Notes: generated by a model not told the origin, from the letters alone. Counted from the stretch's first letter, positions 7,563 to 16,793 are shown. The stretch: DNA of 64,000 bases from JAVBWO01 sp036677375 (GCA_036677375.1 JAVBWO010000020.1:91522-155521), one strand, 5' to 3'. Program-made: numbers and translations.

Positions 7563-8829
7563 GCGCGTCTTCCTTTCTGATCTCGTCTAATATCAATTTT
7601 TTGTGTTCTTCCAATAAAACCTCGTAGGGAGGGTAATCTGGTTCAGGGAAGGCTGGATGGTCTTGGGGCTGCCAATGCTCCATAATATCCAGGCCGGCCC
7701 TTTTGCTGAACACCAGGCTTTCCAAAAGCGAATTGCTGGCCAAACGGTTTTTGCCATGCACACCGTTGCAGCTGGTTTCGCCCACCGCGTAAAGGCAGTC
7801 CATGGAAGTCTTGCTTTGCAGATCCACGTCGATACCGCCCATGAAGTAATGCTGTGCGGGAACCACGGGAATACAGTCTTTGGTGATGTCGTAGCCTTCT
7901 TTTAGACATTGTTCATAGATGCCGGGGAACCGTTTAGCAATATCCATCTTGACATGCCCCTTTAAACAAAGACGGACATAAGGCATCTGGTCTTTTTCCA
8001 TCTGTTCGTAAATTTTTTGAGTCACCACATCCCGCGGCTGCAATTCGTCGGTGAAACGGTCGCCGTTTTTATCCACCAGGACGGCGCCTTCTCCCCGCAC
8101 GGATTCCGAGATCAAAAAAGCACGGCCTGGATGCTTCGTATAGAGGGAAGTGGGATGGATCTGGATATAATTTACATGTTTTACCTTGATATGATGCTGC
8201 AAAGCAATGGCAACCGCGTCTCCTGTGAGATGAGGGTAATTGGTGGATTTGTCAAACAAGCCGCCGATACCTCCCGTAGCGAATATGGTAACCTGGGCAT
8301 AAAAATTCTCCAGGTTATGATCTTGTTTCCGTACCACAACACCGTAGCAGCGATTATCTTTTTCTAAAATATCGATGACAATGCTTCTGTCCAAAATAGT
8401 CACATTGCACAATTTCCTAACTTGATCCAGGAGCTTGCTATTGATTTCCTTTCCGGTGGTATCCTGATAGTGCAGGATCCTGGCTTTGGAGTGGGCGCCC
8501 TCTTTGGTATAAGAAAAGCCGGCGCCGTCACGCTCAAAACGGACCCCAAGTTCTAAGAGATCGGCGATGATCTCCCTGGAAGAACGTATCATCACGTCCA
8601 CGGCTTCCCTTTTGTTCTCGTAATGCCCGGCGCGGAGGGTGTCTTCCATAAAGCTTTCATAGTCATCGTCATTCAATTGCACGCAGATGCCGCCCTGAGC
8701 CAGAAATGAATCCGTCTGATCGATGGCATCCTTGGTAATGATGAGGATCTTTTTGTTTCGATCCAGGTTTAGTGCTGCGAACAATCCTGAGACTCCCGTA
8801 CCTACGATGATGACGTCATACTCGTTCAT
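7552..8829 (-). CDS. nadB: L-aspartate oxidase
   Basis: NadB is the FAD enzyme that oxidises L-aspartate to iminoaspartate, the first step of bacterial de novo NAD synthesis. The N-terminal dinucleotide-binding motif is VGTGVSGLFAALNL, followed by the succinate dehydrogenase-like flavoprotein fold with QGGICVQL, a THPG/HPTSLY region and the C-terminal GETSCNGVHGKNRLASNS. At 425 residues it is shorter than E. coli NadB (about 540) because it lacks much of the C-terminal helical domain, as in several clostridial forms. It overlaps nadA by 4 bases and nadC by 11. Confidence 0.94.
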   Translation of the reverse strand: MNEYDVIIVGTGVSGLFAALNLDRNKKILIITKDAIDQTDSFLAQGGICVQLNDDDYESFMEDTLRAGHYENKREAVDVMIRSSREIIADLLELGVRFERDGAGFSYTKEGAHSKARILHYQDTTGKEINSKLLDQVRKLCNVTILDRSIVIDILEKDNRCYGVVVRKQDHNLENFYAQVTIFATGGIGGLFDKSTNYPHLTGDAVAIALQHHIKVKHVNYIQIHPTSLYTKHPGRAFLISESVRGEGAVLVDKNGDRFTDELQPRDVVTQKIYEQMEKDQMPYVRLCLKGHVKMDIAKRFPGIYEQCLKEGYDITKDCIPVVPAQHYFMGGIDVDLQSKTSMDCLYAVGETSCNGVHGKNRLASNSLLESLVFSKRAGLDIMEHWQPQDHPAFPEPDYPPYEVLLEEHKKLILDEIRKEDAHAK

Positions 8830-9755
8830 ACGCGTTCACCTACATTTGCCGCTGCCAATTGCAGCATCTTCTCCAAAGGACGGAGGGCGGCTTGCGCCAG
8901 TTCTTTATCCACGACAACCTCCGGCTCAAAGCTTTCCAGTGTGTATAGGACCTTGTCCAAGGAGTTGTGTTTCATATTGGGGCAGATCTGCTGCTCTTTA
9001 GCGGCATGAAAATTCTTGCCCTTCACCTTCGCCGCTAGTTCATGGAAGAGACCGGTTTCCGTACAGACAATGAAATCTTTAGCATCGCTTTTTGCAATAT
9101 AATCGATCATACCGGATGTACTGCCCACATAATCGGCCAAAGCGGTGGTCTCCGGGATGCATTCCGGGTGAGCTACAACTTTGGCATCAGGATATTCCTG
9201 CTTTTTGGCAATGATATCATTGGCCCGAATATTGGCGTGAACATGGCAATATCCGTCATTAAAAATAAAAGTTTTTTCAGGAAGCAGCTGGGCGACATAC
9301 CGACCCAGATTCTCATCGGGTATAAAATAAATGTATTGGTTGGGCAATGCCTTGACCACGCGCAGGGCGTTGGACGAAGTGACGCAAACGTCGGAATGTG
9401 CTTTGATTTCCGCCGTGGAATTGATATAACACACGACGGCGACATCTTTATATTCTTTACGAATTCTTTCGATATGGGCGACCCTGGCCATATAGGCCAT
9501 GGGGCAGGCCGCCGTGAGGTCTGGCATCAGGACGGTCTTGTCCGGATTTAAGATCTTGGCGCTTTCGCCCATAAAGGAAACGCCGCAAAAGACGATGACC
9601 TTTTCTTTCACTTGCGTAGCGATTTTACTCAGGTAATAAGAATCTCCCACATAATCCGCAATTTCCTGCACTTCTCCCGGAACATAGTAGTGGGCTAAAA
9701 TCACGGCGTCTTTTTCTTTTTTTAATTGCATGATTTTATTTTTAATGTCTTGCAT
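8826..9755 (-). CDS. nadA: Quinolinate synthase
   Basis: NadA condenses iminoaspartate with dihydroxyacetone phosphate to quinolinate and uses a [4Fe-4S] cluster. Cysteines in FCGVSFMGESAKILNP, DVCVTSSNA and HPECIPE occupy the places of conserved cluster ligands and active-site residues. The N-terminus (AVILAHYYVPGEVQEIADYVGDS, split here) is also typical. At 309 residues it is of normal length. It is the first gene of the operon, with a GAAAGG ribosome site and a promoter at 9800-9828. Confidence 0.96.
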   Translation of the reverse strand: MQDIKNKIMQLKKEKDAVILAHYYVPGEVQEIADYVGDSYYLSKIATQVKEKVIVFCGVSFMGESAKILNPDKTVLMPDLTAACPMAYMARVAHIERIRKEYKDVAVVCYINSTAEIKAHSDVCVTSSNALRVVKALPNQYIYFIPDENLGRYVAQLLPEKTFIFNDGYCHVHANIRANDIIAKKQEYPDAKVVAHPECIPETTALADYVGSTSGMIDYIAKSDAKDFIVCTETGLFHELAAKVKGKNFHAAKEQQICPNMKHNSLDKVLYTLESFEPEVVVDKELAQAALRPLEKMLQLAAANVGERV

Positions 9756-9799
9756 ATGATGGTTTCCTTTCTTAATTCCGGTAAAATGATATAATATTC

Positions 9800-9828
9800 A
9801 ATATAACACATCACTTTCCAGGTGTCAA
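9800..9828 (-). promoter_or_regulatory. Sigma-A promoter of nadABC-niaR
   Basis: On the minus strand, a perfect TTGACA (9823-9828) and TATATT (9800-9805) are separated by 17 bases, about 45 bases upstream of the nadA ATG. Confidence 0.82.
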
Positions 9829-9841
9829 GACAAGTGCCTGG
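9818..9841. promoter_or_regulatory. Candidate NiaR operator
   Basis: A 24-base imperfect palindrome, CCAGG...CCTGG with a GTGTCAAGACAAGTG core, overlaps the -35 box of the nadA promoter. It resembles known NiaR sites built on TGTC/GACA half-sites. Binding would block RNA polymerase. Confidence 0.6.
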
Positions 9842-10270
9842 ATCCTTCGAGATAGGAGAAGGCAAGTGAAAAATGAAAAAATTGTTGGAAAATTTGTTAG
9901 GAAAATTGCTGTGTCAGAAAATGGGTAGGATACCAGATTTTCTGAAGCGAAGATGGTTAGAAGCTGATTTATTATACCCTATAAAGCAGCTGTTGAATCC
10001 TTTCCATCATAAAGGTGGCCATCTGGGGCAGTGCAAATATTTCTGGTCAATTGCGTTTAAAGTACCTGTCCATGCCGCCAGATTTTATTGTATAATAAAA
10101 TAAATGTATTACAAAAAACGGCAGGGTAGCCGCATCGTAAAATAAAAAAAGCCGGCAGGGCAACCGCCTGTGGCACGCTTCCCCGGGCTGCGGCATGCAT
10201 TTTGGTGCATGAAATGAGAGGACGGCTCCCGGTCTTTTTGTTAAACTGAAAACGGGAAGGAGACGATACG
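9842..10270. other. Intergenic region with a near-repeat, no firm gene
   Basis: A 76-codon frame at 9873-10103 has a fair ribosome site but no recognisable product and is probably not a gene. At 10119-10133 and 10153-10167 the same 15-base word (CGGCAGGGyArCCGC) recurs with two changes at a 34-base period. A GC-rich, foldable stretch ending in TTTTTG at about 10240 precedes the AraC-type gene and may be a leader structure. Confidence 0.4.
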
Positions 10271-11128
10271 ATGGAATGGCTGGAGAGATTAAATCAAGCC
10301 ATGAGCTATATTGAGGAAAATCTGGCAGGGGAGATTGATTATGACCATCTTGCCCGGATTGCTTGTTGTTCCACTTTTCACTTTCAGCGGATGTTTTCCT
10401 ATATTGCCAATGTGCCGCTTGCCGAATATATCCGGCGCAGAAGGATGACGGCGGCGGCTTTTGATCTGCAAAGCAGCGGTCTGAAAGTGATCGATTTGGC
10501 TCTTAAATACGGCTATGAATCACCTACTTCCTTTTCCCGCGCTTTTCAAAATGTGCATGGGGTTTCCCCTTCCGCCGCGCGGGCAGCCGGGATGCCGCTC
10601 AAGGCATATCCTCGCATGAGTTTCCTCATCACAATAAAAGGAGATGCGGAAATGAATTATCGGATTGAACAAAAAGAAGCTTTTCGTATTGTCGGCGTCA
10701 AAGAGCATCTGGACATGAAGGTGGAGGAGAGCATGGCCCGAGTGCCGCAATTCTGGGCGGAAACTTTCCAAAACGGCATGTTTGAAGTGGTGTGCCGGCT
10801 TGCAAACGGCGATTCCTGCGGCGTCTTGGGCGTCAGCACCTGCATGAACGGGAAGTATTTTGATTATTATATTGCTTGTGAAAGCGATGCGCCGGCGCCC
10901 GCCGGTACCGAGGAATATCTAGTTCCCGCTGCTACCTGGGCTATCTTTCCGTGCGAGGGGCCCATGCCCCAGGCCATTCAGGAGCTGCAAAAACGTATCG
11001 TTTCCGAATGGCTGCCCACATCTGGCTATGAGTATGCCGACGCGCCTGATATTGAGGTGTATCCGGAAGGAGATACCAAGTCGCTCAATTACCGTTCGGA
11101 GGTTTGGCTGCCGGTGGTTCAGAAGTAG
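10271..11128 (+). CDS. AraC-family regulator with GyrI-like effector-binding domain
   Basis: Residues 5-105 form the double helix-turn-helix of the AraC family (MSYIEENLAGEIDYDHLARI, CCSTFHFQRMFSYI, and the second helix-turn-helix in YGYESPTSFSRAFQNVHGVSPSAAR). From about residue 120 it continues with a GyrI-like/SoxS-Rob-type small-molecule binding domain (FRIVGVKEHLDMKVEE and WAIFPCEGPMPQAIQELQ). This architecture is usual for regulators of multidrug or stress responses. No target gene is adjacent, and a strong terminator follows 47 bases after the stop. The inducer is unknown. Confidence 0.88.
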   Translation: MEWLERLNQAMSYIEENLAGEIDYDHLARIACCSTFHFQRMFSYIANVPLAEYIRRRRMTAAAFDLQSSGLKVIDLALKYGYESPTSFSRAFQNVHGVSPSAARAAGMPLKAYPRMSFLITIKGDAEMNYRIEQKEAFRIVGVKEHLDMKVEESMARVPQFWAETFQNGMFEVVCRLANGDSCGVLGVSTCMNGKYFDYYIACESDAPAPAGTEEYLVPAATWAIFPCEGPMPQAIQELQKRIVSEWLPTSGYEYADAPDIEVYPEGDTKSLNYRSEVWLPVVQK

Positions 11129-11174
11129 ATGCGATTGAGGTAGGATATATGGAATTCGCAGCAGATATCATTAA

Positions 11175-11207
11175 AAAACGGCAGTCGGTTGATCCGACTG
11201 CCGTTTT
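11175..11207 (+). terminator. Terminator after the AraC-type regulator
   Basis: A perfect 14-base inverted repeat (AAAACGGCAGTCGG and its complement) with a five-base loop is followed by a T-rich run. Confidence 0.9.
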
Positions 11208-11550
11208 CTTATTTTTTAATTTGCGATCTTACTATACCACAAAACATGCTTTTTTTCAAGTCTTGTACCGGCGGAGGGATTTCATTGACGAGCAGCTTTC
11301 GTCGCCTGCGATCAATCAACGATTTTTTGCAGCATATAATGAAGCCAATCCCGATTCTCCTATCTTCGCCGCCCCCCAGGTCAATTATTGTCTGGCAGTC
11401 AAAAAAGCAACGGCTGTTTAAGGGGTTGGGGAGAAACAAAACGAGAGTAAATGACAGAAACACCTGCCGCCTTATGGGTTAGGCGTTTTGTATGTTCGGA
11501 TTGATATTGGATCAAATGAACCAAGATTTGGGAATTAATTATAAAAACAT
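11208..11550. other. Intergenic region without supported gene
   Basis: Several open frames overlap here on both strands, but none has a ribosome site or a recognisable product. Nothing else of note before the sigma-D-like promoter. Confidence 0.45.
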
Positions 11551-11577
11551 TAAATTTTCCTAACAAATGAACGATAT
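11551..11577 (+). promoter_or_regulatory. Candidate sigma-D (FliA-type) motility promoter
   Basis: TAAA at 11551 and AACGATAT at 11570 are separated by exactly 15 bases, close to the sigma-D consensus TAAA-N15-GCCGATAT. It lies about 30 bases upstream of the gene at 11609, near chemotaxis genes. Confidence 0.5.
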
Positions 11578-11608
11578 ATAAATATAAAAACTGATTGGAG
11601 GGATATGC

Positions 11609-12079
11609 ATGGGGATATCCGTCTATAACCAAGCATTAAGCTATTATAACAAATATGCTTTCACCAATAGCGATACCTATCGGAACAATGCCGTAGATCC
11701 CTCCGAGGTTTCAGAATCATGTTATCAGGTGCCTAATATAACAGGTGCTCTTAGCGCACTGGAAATGACCAATTCCGTGGATCTCAGTGTTATCGGTAAT
11801 CTGGAAAGTGATGCGAAAAGCCTTTACCAAATGAGCCAGCTTGATTTTAGTGATATGAGCAGTTTTTGCAATGCCGACATAACGGCGCTTCTCAATAACG
11901 ATGCCGATTTATCCGGTATGTATGCGCTGCTTGCCAGCAAAGACTTGTTAAGCGAAGCCTATCTGGACAGTCTTTCTGACGACAGCACGGCAGAGAGCGG
12001 CGCCGTCGGAAGTTATGAGAGCTATCTGAATTCTAAAAGCGACAGCAGTTCGGACAGTTCATTGGATACTCTGGCATAA
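11609..12079 (+). CDS. Unknown protein, acidic and serine-rich, upstream of cheC
   Basis: I do not recognise this 156-residue protein. It has a good ribosome site (TTGGAGG) before ATG 11609, no signal peptide and no membrane segment. It is acidic, rich in Ser, Asp, Asn, Leu and Tyr, and ends in a low-complexity tail of Ser/Asp repeats (SKSDSSSDSSLD). This composition and the absence of Lys/Arg clusters resemble flagellar or type III-exported small proteins, but that is only an impression. A sigma-D-like promoter precedes it and cheC-cheD follow 115 bases downstream, suggesting a role in motility or chemotaxis. Confidence 0.7.
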   Translation: MGISVYNQALSYYNKYAFTNSDTYRNNAVDPSEVSESCYQVPNITGALSALEMTNSVDLSVIGNLESDAKSLYQMSQLDFSDMSSFCNADITALLNNDADLSGMYALLASKDLLSEAYLDSLSDDSTAESGAVGSYESYLNSKSDSSSDSSLDTLA

Positions 12080-12194
12080 AATAACCGCACACTGCCGGTG
12101 TAAAGCTTGCGGGCGAGTACAAAAAGATCCTGACGGTATTTTTAAAATTTTATATCAGCTTATATTAAATTAAAAGAAAGGGAGCGATCCTTAC

Positions 12195-12821
12195 TTGGGT
12201 AATTACAAGGATCTCAATACCATGCACCTGAGCGTGCTTTCCGAGATCGGTAATATAGGCGCGGGGAATGCCGCCACCGCTCTTTCCCATATCCTGGCCG
12301 ACAAAGTCATGATGTCGGTGCCGGAACTTCAGATCATTGATGTGGACAGCATGGCAACCATTCTGGGCGGCCCGGAAAACGAAGTGGCGGGGATTCTGGT
12401 CAATATGACCGAAGATGTCCGGGGCATGCTCCTTTTTTTGCTGGATAAAGAATTTATCTGTATGCTCATCAACGTTTTGATGAATGAAAACATCGAAAGC
12501 TTTACCGACATTTCGGAGATCAATATGTCGGCAATCAAGGAGATCGGCAATATCCTGGCGGGTTCCTATGTCAGCGCCATCTCCGGCATGACCAATTTGA
12601 ACATCATGCTGTCGACACCTCAAATTGCCATTGATATGGTGGGAGCGATTCTCAGTTATCCGGCCGCTCAGTTTGGCACCATGGGGGATCAGCTTCTCTT
12701 TATCGAGGAGGATTTTTTAAGCGGTGAAAGCAAGATCAAGAGCCACCTGCTCATTATGCCGGAACCAAAGTCCCTTCAGGTCATTTTGGAAAGCCTGGGG
12801 GTTTTGGCATGGGAAGATTAG
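12195..12821 (+). CDS. cheC: CheY-P phosphatase CheC
   Basis: CheC dephosphorylates CheY-P and interacts with CheD in the adaptation system of Gram-positive and archaeal chemotaxis. The two pseudo-symmetric active-site helices are visible: SEIGNIGAGNAATALS near residue 17 and KEIGNILAGSYVSAIS near residue 117, each with the conserved Glu and Asn. The 208-residue length fits. The start is TTG at 12195 after GGGAG. The 3' end overlaps cheD by 13 bases, indicating co-translation. No other che or flagellar genes are in the window, so this is a detached cheCD pair. Confidence 0.94.
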   Translation: MGNYKDLNTMHLSVLSEIGNIGAGNAATALSHILADKVMMSVPELQIIDVDSMATILGGPENEVAGILVNMTEDVRGMLLFLLDKEFICMLINVLMNENIESFTDISEINMSAIKEIGNILAGSYVSAISGMTNLNIMLSTPQIAIDMVGAILSYPAAQFGTMGDQLLFIEEDFLSGESKIKSHLLIMPEPKSLQVILESLGVLAWED

Positions 12822-13282
12822 TAATAGTTGGTATCTCCGATCAAAAGATAACGGCAGCGCCTGATATTCTGATTACTTATGCCTTAGGCTCCTGCGTAGG
12901 GATTTGCCTTTATGACCGCTTGCATCATTTAGGCGGCTTGGCCCATATCCTTTTGCCCGAGACCTTCTCAGACGGCAGCGCTAAAAATCTTTACAAGTTT
13001 GCGGATACGGCCATAGGAGAACTGGTGCACACCATGGAGAAAGCAGGCTCCGCCCGGCTGCATCTGACGGCAAAAATTGCCGGCGGTGCTAATATGTTCA
13101 CTGTCACGGGGAAAAGTATTGGTGAACGCAATGTGGAGACGGTCAAAAAAGAATTACAAAGGCTCAGTATCCGTCTGGTAGCGGAGGACACCGGCGCCAA
13201 TTACGGCAGAACAGTGGAATTCAACCCGGAAAACGGCTCGATGACGGTGAAAACCATCGGCAGAGGCAATAAGGTTTTATAA
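12809..13282 (+). CDS. cheD: Chemoreceptor glutamine deamidase CheD
   Basis: CheD deamidates glutamines in methyl-accepting chemotaxis proteins and stimulates CheC. The catalytic cysteine lies in YALGSCVGICLYD and the catalytic histidine in GLAHILLP, in normal order and spacing. The GGANMF and IGERNVETV motifs of the family are also present. The 157-residue length is normal. It is translationally coupled with cheC by a 13-base overlap. Confidence 0.95.
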   Translation: MGRLVIVGISDQKITAAPDILITYALGSCVGICLYDRLHHLGGLAHILLPETFSDGSAKNLYKFADTAIGELVHTMEKAGSARLHLTAKIAGGANMFTVTGKSIGERNVETVKKELQRLSIRLVAEDTGANYGRTVEFNPENGSMTVKTIGRGNKVL

Positions 13283-13401
13283 TTGCTTGCCGGTGCTTCC
13301 AGTTGTTTAGATGTGTTACGTTTCAAGTAAACCGGGCGAAGGGATCGATCCATTGCTGCGGTTAAAAAGCGCCTTTGGCAGAATTGTTTCGGCATACAAA
13401 T

Positions 13402-13439
13402 GCCCCCAATCGTAGTTCTATGATCCTATGGTTAGGGGC
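13402..13439 (+). terminator. Probable terminator after cheCD
   Basis: An imperfect stem (GCCCC...GGGGC, with internal AATC/GGTT and TAG/CTA pairs) is followed by TTTCT. Confidence 0.5.
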
Positions 13440-13539
13440 GTTTCTGTCAATGTCCGTTATTCTCGGTATGCCCCCGGGCGCTTTGTTATGTTTTGGCCCT
13501 TAATTCGATAAATCTTTGATATTCATATGCGGCTTCTTA

Positions 13540-13548
13540 TGGTATAAT
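13540..13548 (+). promoter_or_regulatory. Extended -10 promoter of the subtilisin gene
   Basis: TGGTATAAT, a TGn-extended -10 element, sits 35 bases upstream of the GTG at 13583. The -35 region is weak (TTGATA, 21 bases from the -10). Confidence 0.45.
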
Positions 13549-13582
13549 TCTTTTGACAATATCCGTTGCGGGAGGGTTTTTA

Positions 13583-16500
13583 GTGATTCAAAAAAGAATA
13601 CCGTTCTATATTGCGCTTATGATGGTTTTTACGCTATTATTGGGGGGATTTGCCTTACCCGCCTATGGGGATGACAATCCCCAAGACGATGGCTCCTACG
13701 GTTATATCTTCAAACTGAAAGACGACGCTTCCGTTAACCTGCGCCTGATGGATGCCAATGGCGGCACCATAGAGTTATTGAAAGAGGAGTCGCTTTATTT
13801 GGCGCCGGATCTTGCCAGTATCCGAAACTATACGGATGAAAGTAATGTGGCATATATCGTCCCTAACTGCCCCATTCAGCTTCTGGAATTTCCGGATACG
13901 GCTCCGGACGACCCTTATTATATTAATCAGTGGAATTTGAATAAGATCAATGTTGCGGCCGCCTGGCAAAAAGGGCTGTACGGCCAGGGCGTCACCGTGG
14001 GCGTGATCGATTCCGGGCTGAATGCCGGCCATGAGGATTTGACGGGGCTGCAGGTTACCGGGAAAAATTTCACAGTCATATCCGGCGATTTGACGCAGAA
14101 TACCTCTAATTATACAGACGATCAGGGCCATGGCTCTTTCGTAACGGGCATCATTGCCGCCGATATCAATAACGGCACAGGAGTCTCCGGCATGACCGAT
14201 CAAGTGAAAGTGGCCTCTTTGCGGGTCTTTGAAAATGGGCGCGGTACTTTGGCCGGTGTGATTTTAGCGCTTCAGGCCGCGGTGGATGATTATGACTGCG
14301 ACGTGATCAATATGAGTCTTGGTACCAGCAGTCTTACTTCGCAGCAGCTGACAGCTTTGCAAGATGCCATTAACCATGCGGCTGAACAGGGGGTGCTGCT
14401 CATCGCCGCGGTGGGCAATGACGGAAACAGTACCCTTTCCTATCCGGCGGCCTGCGATCATGTCATCGGCGTGGGTTCGGTGGATTCTTCCCTGACGGTT
14501 TCCAGCTTTTCTCAAAGAAATAGCAGTGTCTTTGTGAGTGCCCCGGGCGAACTTCTTTCCAGCCTTTGGTGTGGTGCAAGCAACAGCTATAATCTGGCGA
14601 AAACCGACGGCAGCTCTTCCGGTACTTCCTATGCGGCGCCCTGTGTTGCCGCCATGGCGGTGATGGCCAAGAATGTTTGGCCGGAAATTACCACGGAAGA
14701 CTTCAAGACCTTGCTTAAGGAAACGGTAACGGATAAAGGAGTTGCCGGCTATGATACCAGCTATGGCTATGGCGTTGTTGATGTGGAGACTTTTGAAGCT
14801 GCGCTTTTCCGAACGAATACCATTACATTTTATTTAAACGACGGCAGTTTTGCCGAAGGGACAACCATTCCCACACACTTTATCGTGACAAGCGAAACCA
14901 TCGTGCTTCCGACGCCTGAAAAAGCGGGCTACACCTTCGGCGGCTGGTATACGACGGCGGATTTTCAAGAGGGTACGGCCGTGAGCCAGATCCCACAAGG
15001 TTCCTCCGGTAATCTAGAATTCTATGCCAAGTGGACGAAGACGACTTATACCATTACTTATCAGCTGAACGGTGAAGACGTCAGCAATGACGGCAACCCG
15101 GCCGGTTATCAAATCGACAGCGCCACCATCACTCTGGTCGACCCGGTATACGAAGGCCATATCTTTGATGGCTGGTATACGACGGAAGATTTTCAAGACG
15201 GCACTAAGGTAACTGAGATTCCCACCGGTTCTTGCGGCAATTTGATTTTTTATGCCAAGTGGCTTAAACCGTATGCCCTGACCCTGGATTTTACGGAATA
15301 TACCTTTGCGCAAGCGGCGGTGGGCTATGACGAACAATCTGTTGCCACCTTTACCCTGACCGGCAGCGGCGGCGAGACCGTTAGCGGCATTGTCGTTTCC
15401 CTGGACGGGGAGAATGCGGCCGACTATTTTGAGATAACGCAACCCCAAGTAACCAGTTTAGCCAACGGCGCTACGACCACATTTACCGTGAAGCCGAAAA
15501 CCGGCCTTGCCATTGGTACTTACCAGGCGGCGGTAACGGTAACCGGTGATAATGGTGCGACGGCAACGGCTACGGTTTCCTTTACCGTGACCAAAGTCTT
15601 TGTGACATCCATTGTGGTGACCGGTGCTGACAATGCCGCAAAGATTACCACAAAAAGCGGCACCTTGCAGCTGAATGCAACAGTTTTGCCTAGTAACGCC
15701 ACAGACCAAGGCGTCACTTGGACTGTTACAAGCGGTGCGGGCTATGGCAGTGTCGGCACGACCGGGCTTTTGACCGCTTTAGCCAATGGCAGCGTTACGG
15801 TGAGAGCCACCGCAAAAGACGGTTCCGGTATCTATGGCGCTATGACCGTCAGCGTCAGCGGACAAACGGAGACAATCACGTCGGGTGGCGGCGGCGGTGG
15901 CGGCGGCGTAACACAATATACCATTACCGCGAAAGCGGGAACGGGAGGCAGTATTTCGCCCACTGCTGCAACGGTGGATAGCGGAGACGATGTCACCTTC
16001 ACTATAACGGCCGATACAGACTATAAACTGGGCCGGCTTCTGGTGGACGGCAGCGAGGTAGAACTTGCCGCTTCCTATACCTTTGAGAATATCAAGAAAA
16101 ACCACACCATTGAAGCGGTCTTTATTTTTCTGCCCGCCGCGGCGGTCTGGGTCAATCCTTTTGCTGATGTGGCAGCACAAAATTGGTACTATGAAGCAGT
16201 TTCCTTTGCTAACCGGAATCATCTGTTCCAAGGGACGGCGGATAAGACTTTCAGTCCGAATAGTACCATGACGCGGGGCATGTTTGTGACCGTGCTGGGC
16301 AGGCTGTATGAATTAAACGGTAAAAAGATTACGGCAGGAGCGGGCAGCCCTTTTTCGGATGTGGCGGCAGACGCCTGGTATGCTGATTATGTAACCTGGG
16401 CGGCGGCCAACGGCATTGTACAAGGCGATGCTTCCGGTGCTTTTCGCGCCAATGATTCCGTGACCCGTGAAGAGATGGCGCTCTTCCTCTACCGTTATGC

Positions 16501-16726
16501 TTCCTATGTGGGTTTGTCAATAGCAGATTCCAATGCCACATCCTTTGATGCCTTGCGGGATAGCGGCGATACGTCATCCTGGGCGGTGGAAGCCATGAAA
16601 TGGGCTGCGGCCACCGGTATCTTGAATGGCAATGCCGACGGCGCCCTGCGTCCTCAAGGCAATGGCACCAGAGCGCAGGTGGCGCAAATGTTGCTGAACT
16701 TTTACAATAAAGTGCTGCAGCTTTAA
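13583..16726 (+). CDS. SLH-anchored subtilisin-like serine protease (S8) with repeat and Ig-like domains
   Basis: This 1047-residue secreted protease has a signal peptide (RIPFYIALMMVFTLLLGGFA, cleavage near AYG-DD), a short propeptide-like region and an S8 catalytic domain. The triad is Asp143 (VGVIDSGLN), His183 (GHGSFVTG) and Ser349 (SSGTSYAAP). Two Listeria-Bacteroides (InlB B-type) repeats follow at about 410-570 (GYTFGGWYTTADF and HIFDGWYTTEDF), then a beta-sandwich stretch, a Big_2-like Ig domain, a seven-glycine linker, a bacterial-repeat domain, and three SLH domains at about 855-1047 for cell wall anchoring. GTG 13583 follows GGGAGG and directly precedes the signal peptide; the frame opens at a TTG 30 bases upstream without support. 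It likely acts at the cell surface on proteins or peptides. Confidence 0.93.
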   Translation: MIQKRIPFYIALMMVFTLLLGGFALPAYGDDNPQDDGSYGYIFKLKDDASVNLRLMDANGGTIELLKEESLYLAPDLASIRNYTDESNVAYIVPNCPIQLLEFPDTAPDDPYYINQWNLNKINVAAAWQKGLYGQGVTVGVIDSGLNAGHEDLTGLQVTGKNFTVISGDLTQNTSNYTDDQGHGSFVTGIIAADINNGTGVSGMTDQVKVASLRVFENGRGTLAGVILALQAAVDDYDCDVINMSLGTSSLTSQQLTALQDAINHAAEQGVLLIAAVGNDGNSTLSYPAACDHVIGVGSVDSSLTVSSFSQRNSSVFVSAPGELLSSLWCGASNSYNLAKTDGSSSGTSYAAPCVAAMAVMAKNVWPEITTEDFKTLLKETVTDKGVAGYDTSYGYGVVDVETFEAALFRTNTITFYLNDGSFAEGTTIPTHFIVTSETIVLPTPEKAGYTFGGWYTTADFQEGTAVSQIPQGSSGNLEFYAKWTKTTYTITYQLNGEDVSNDGNPAGYQIDSATITLVDPVYEGHIFDGWYTTEDFQDGTKVTEIPTGSCGNLIFYAKWLKPYALTLDFTEYTFAQAAVGYDEQSVATFTLTGSGGETVSGIVVSLDGENAADYFEITQPQVTSLANGATTTFTVKPKTGLAIGTYQAAVTVTGDNGATATATVSFTVTKVFVTSIVVTGADNAAKITTKSGTLQLNATVLPSNATDQGVTWTVTSGAGYGSVGTTGLLTALANGSVTVRATAKDGSGIYGAMTVSVSGQTETITSGGGGGGGGVTQYTITAKAGTGGSISPTAATVDSGDDVTFTITADTDYKLGRLLVDGSEVELAASYTFENIKKNHTIEAVFIFLPAAAVWVNPFADVAAQNWYYEAVSFANRNHLFQGTADKTFSPNSTMTRGMFVTVLGRLYELNGKKITAGAGSPFSDVAADAWYADYVTWAAANGIVQGDASGAFRANDSVTREEMALFLYRYASYVGLSIADSNATSFDALRDSGDTSSWAVEAMKWAAATGILNGNADGALRPQGNGTRAQVAQMLLNFYNKVLQL

Positions 16727-16793
16727 TTCTTTTCATATAAAATAAAGAGTGAATATACGCTTACGAAATTACAGTGACTTTATGCCGATATCT

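Noticed and set aside
9873..10103. 76-codon frame with a fair ribosome site
   Set aside because: A second frame fits the same ribosome site equally well, the product is not recognisable, and composition is that of intergenic DNA.
11104..11421. 105-codon frame after the AraC-type gene
   Set aside because: It overlaps the end of that gene and crosses a strong terminator.
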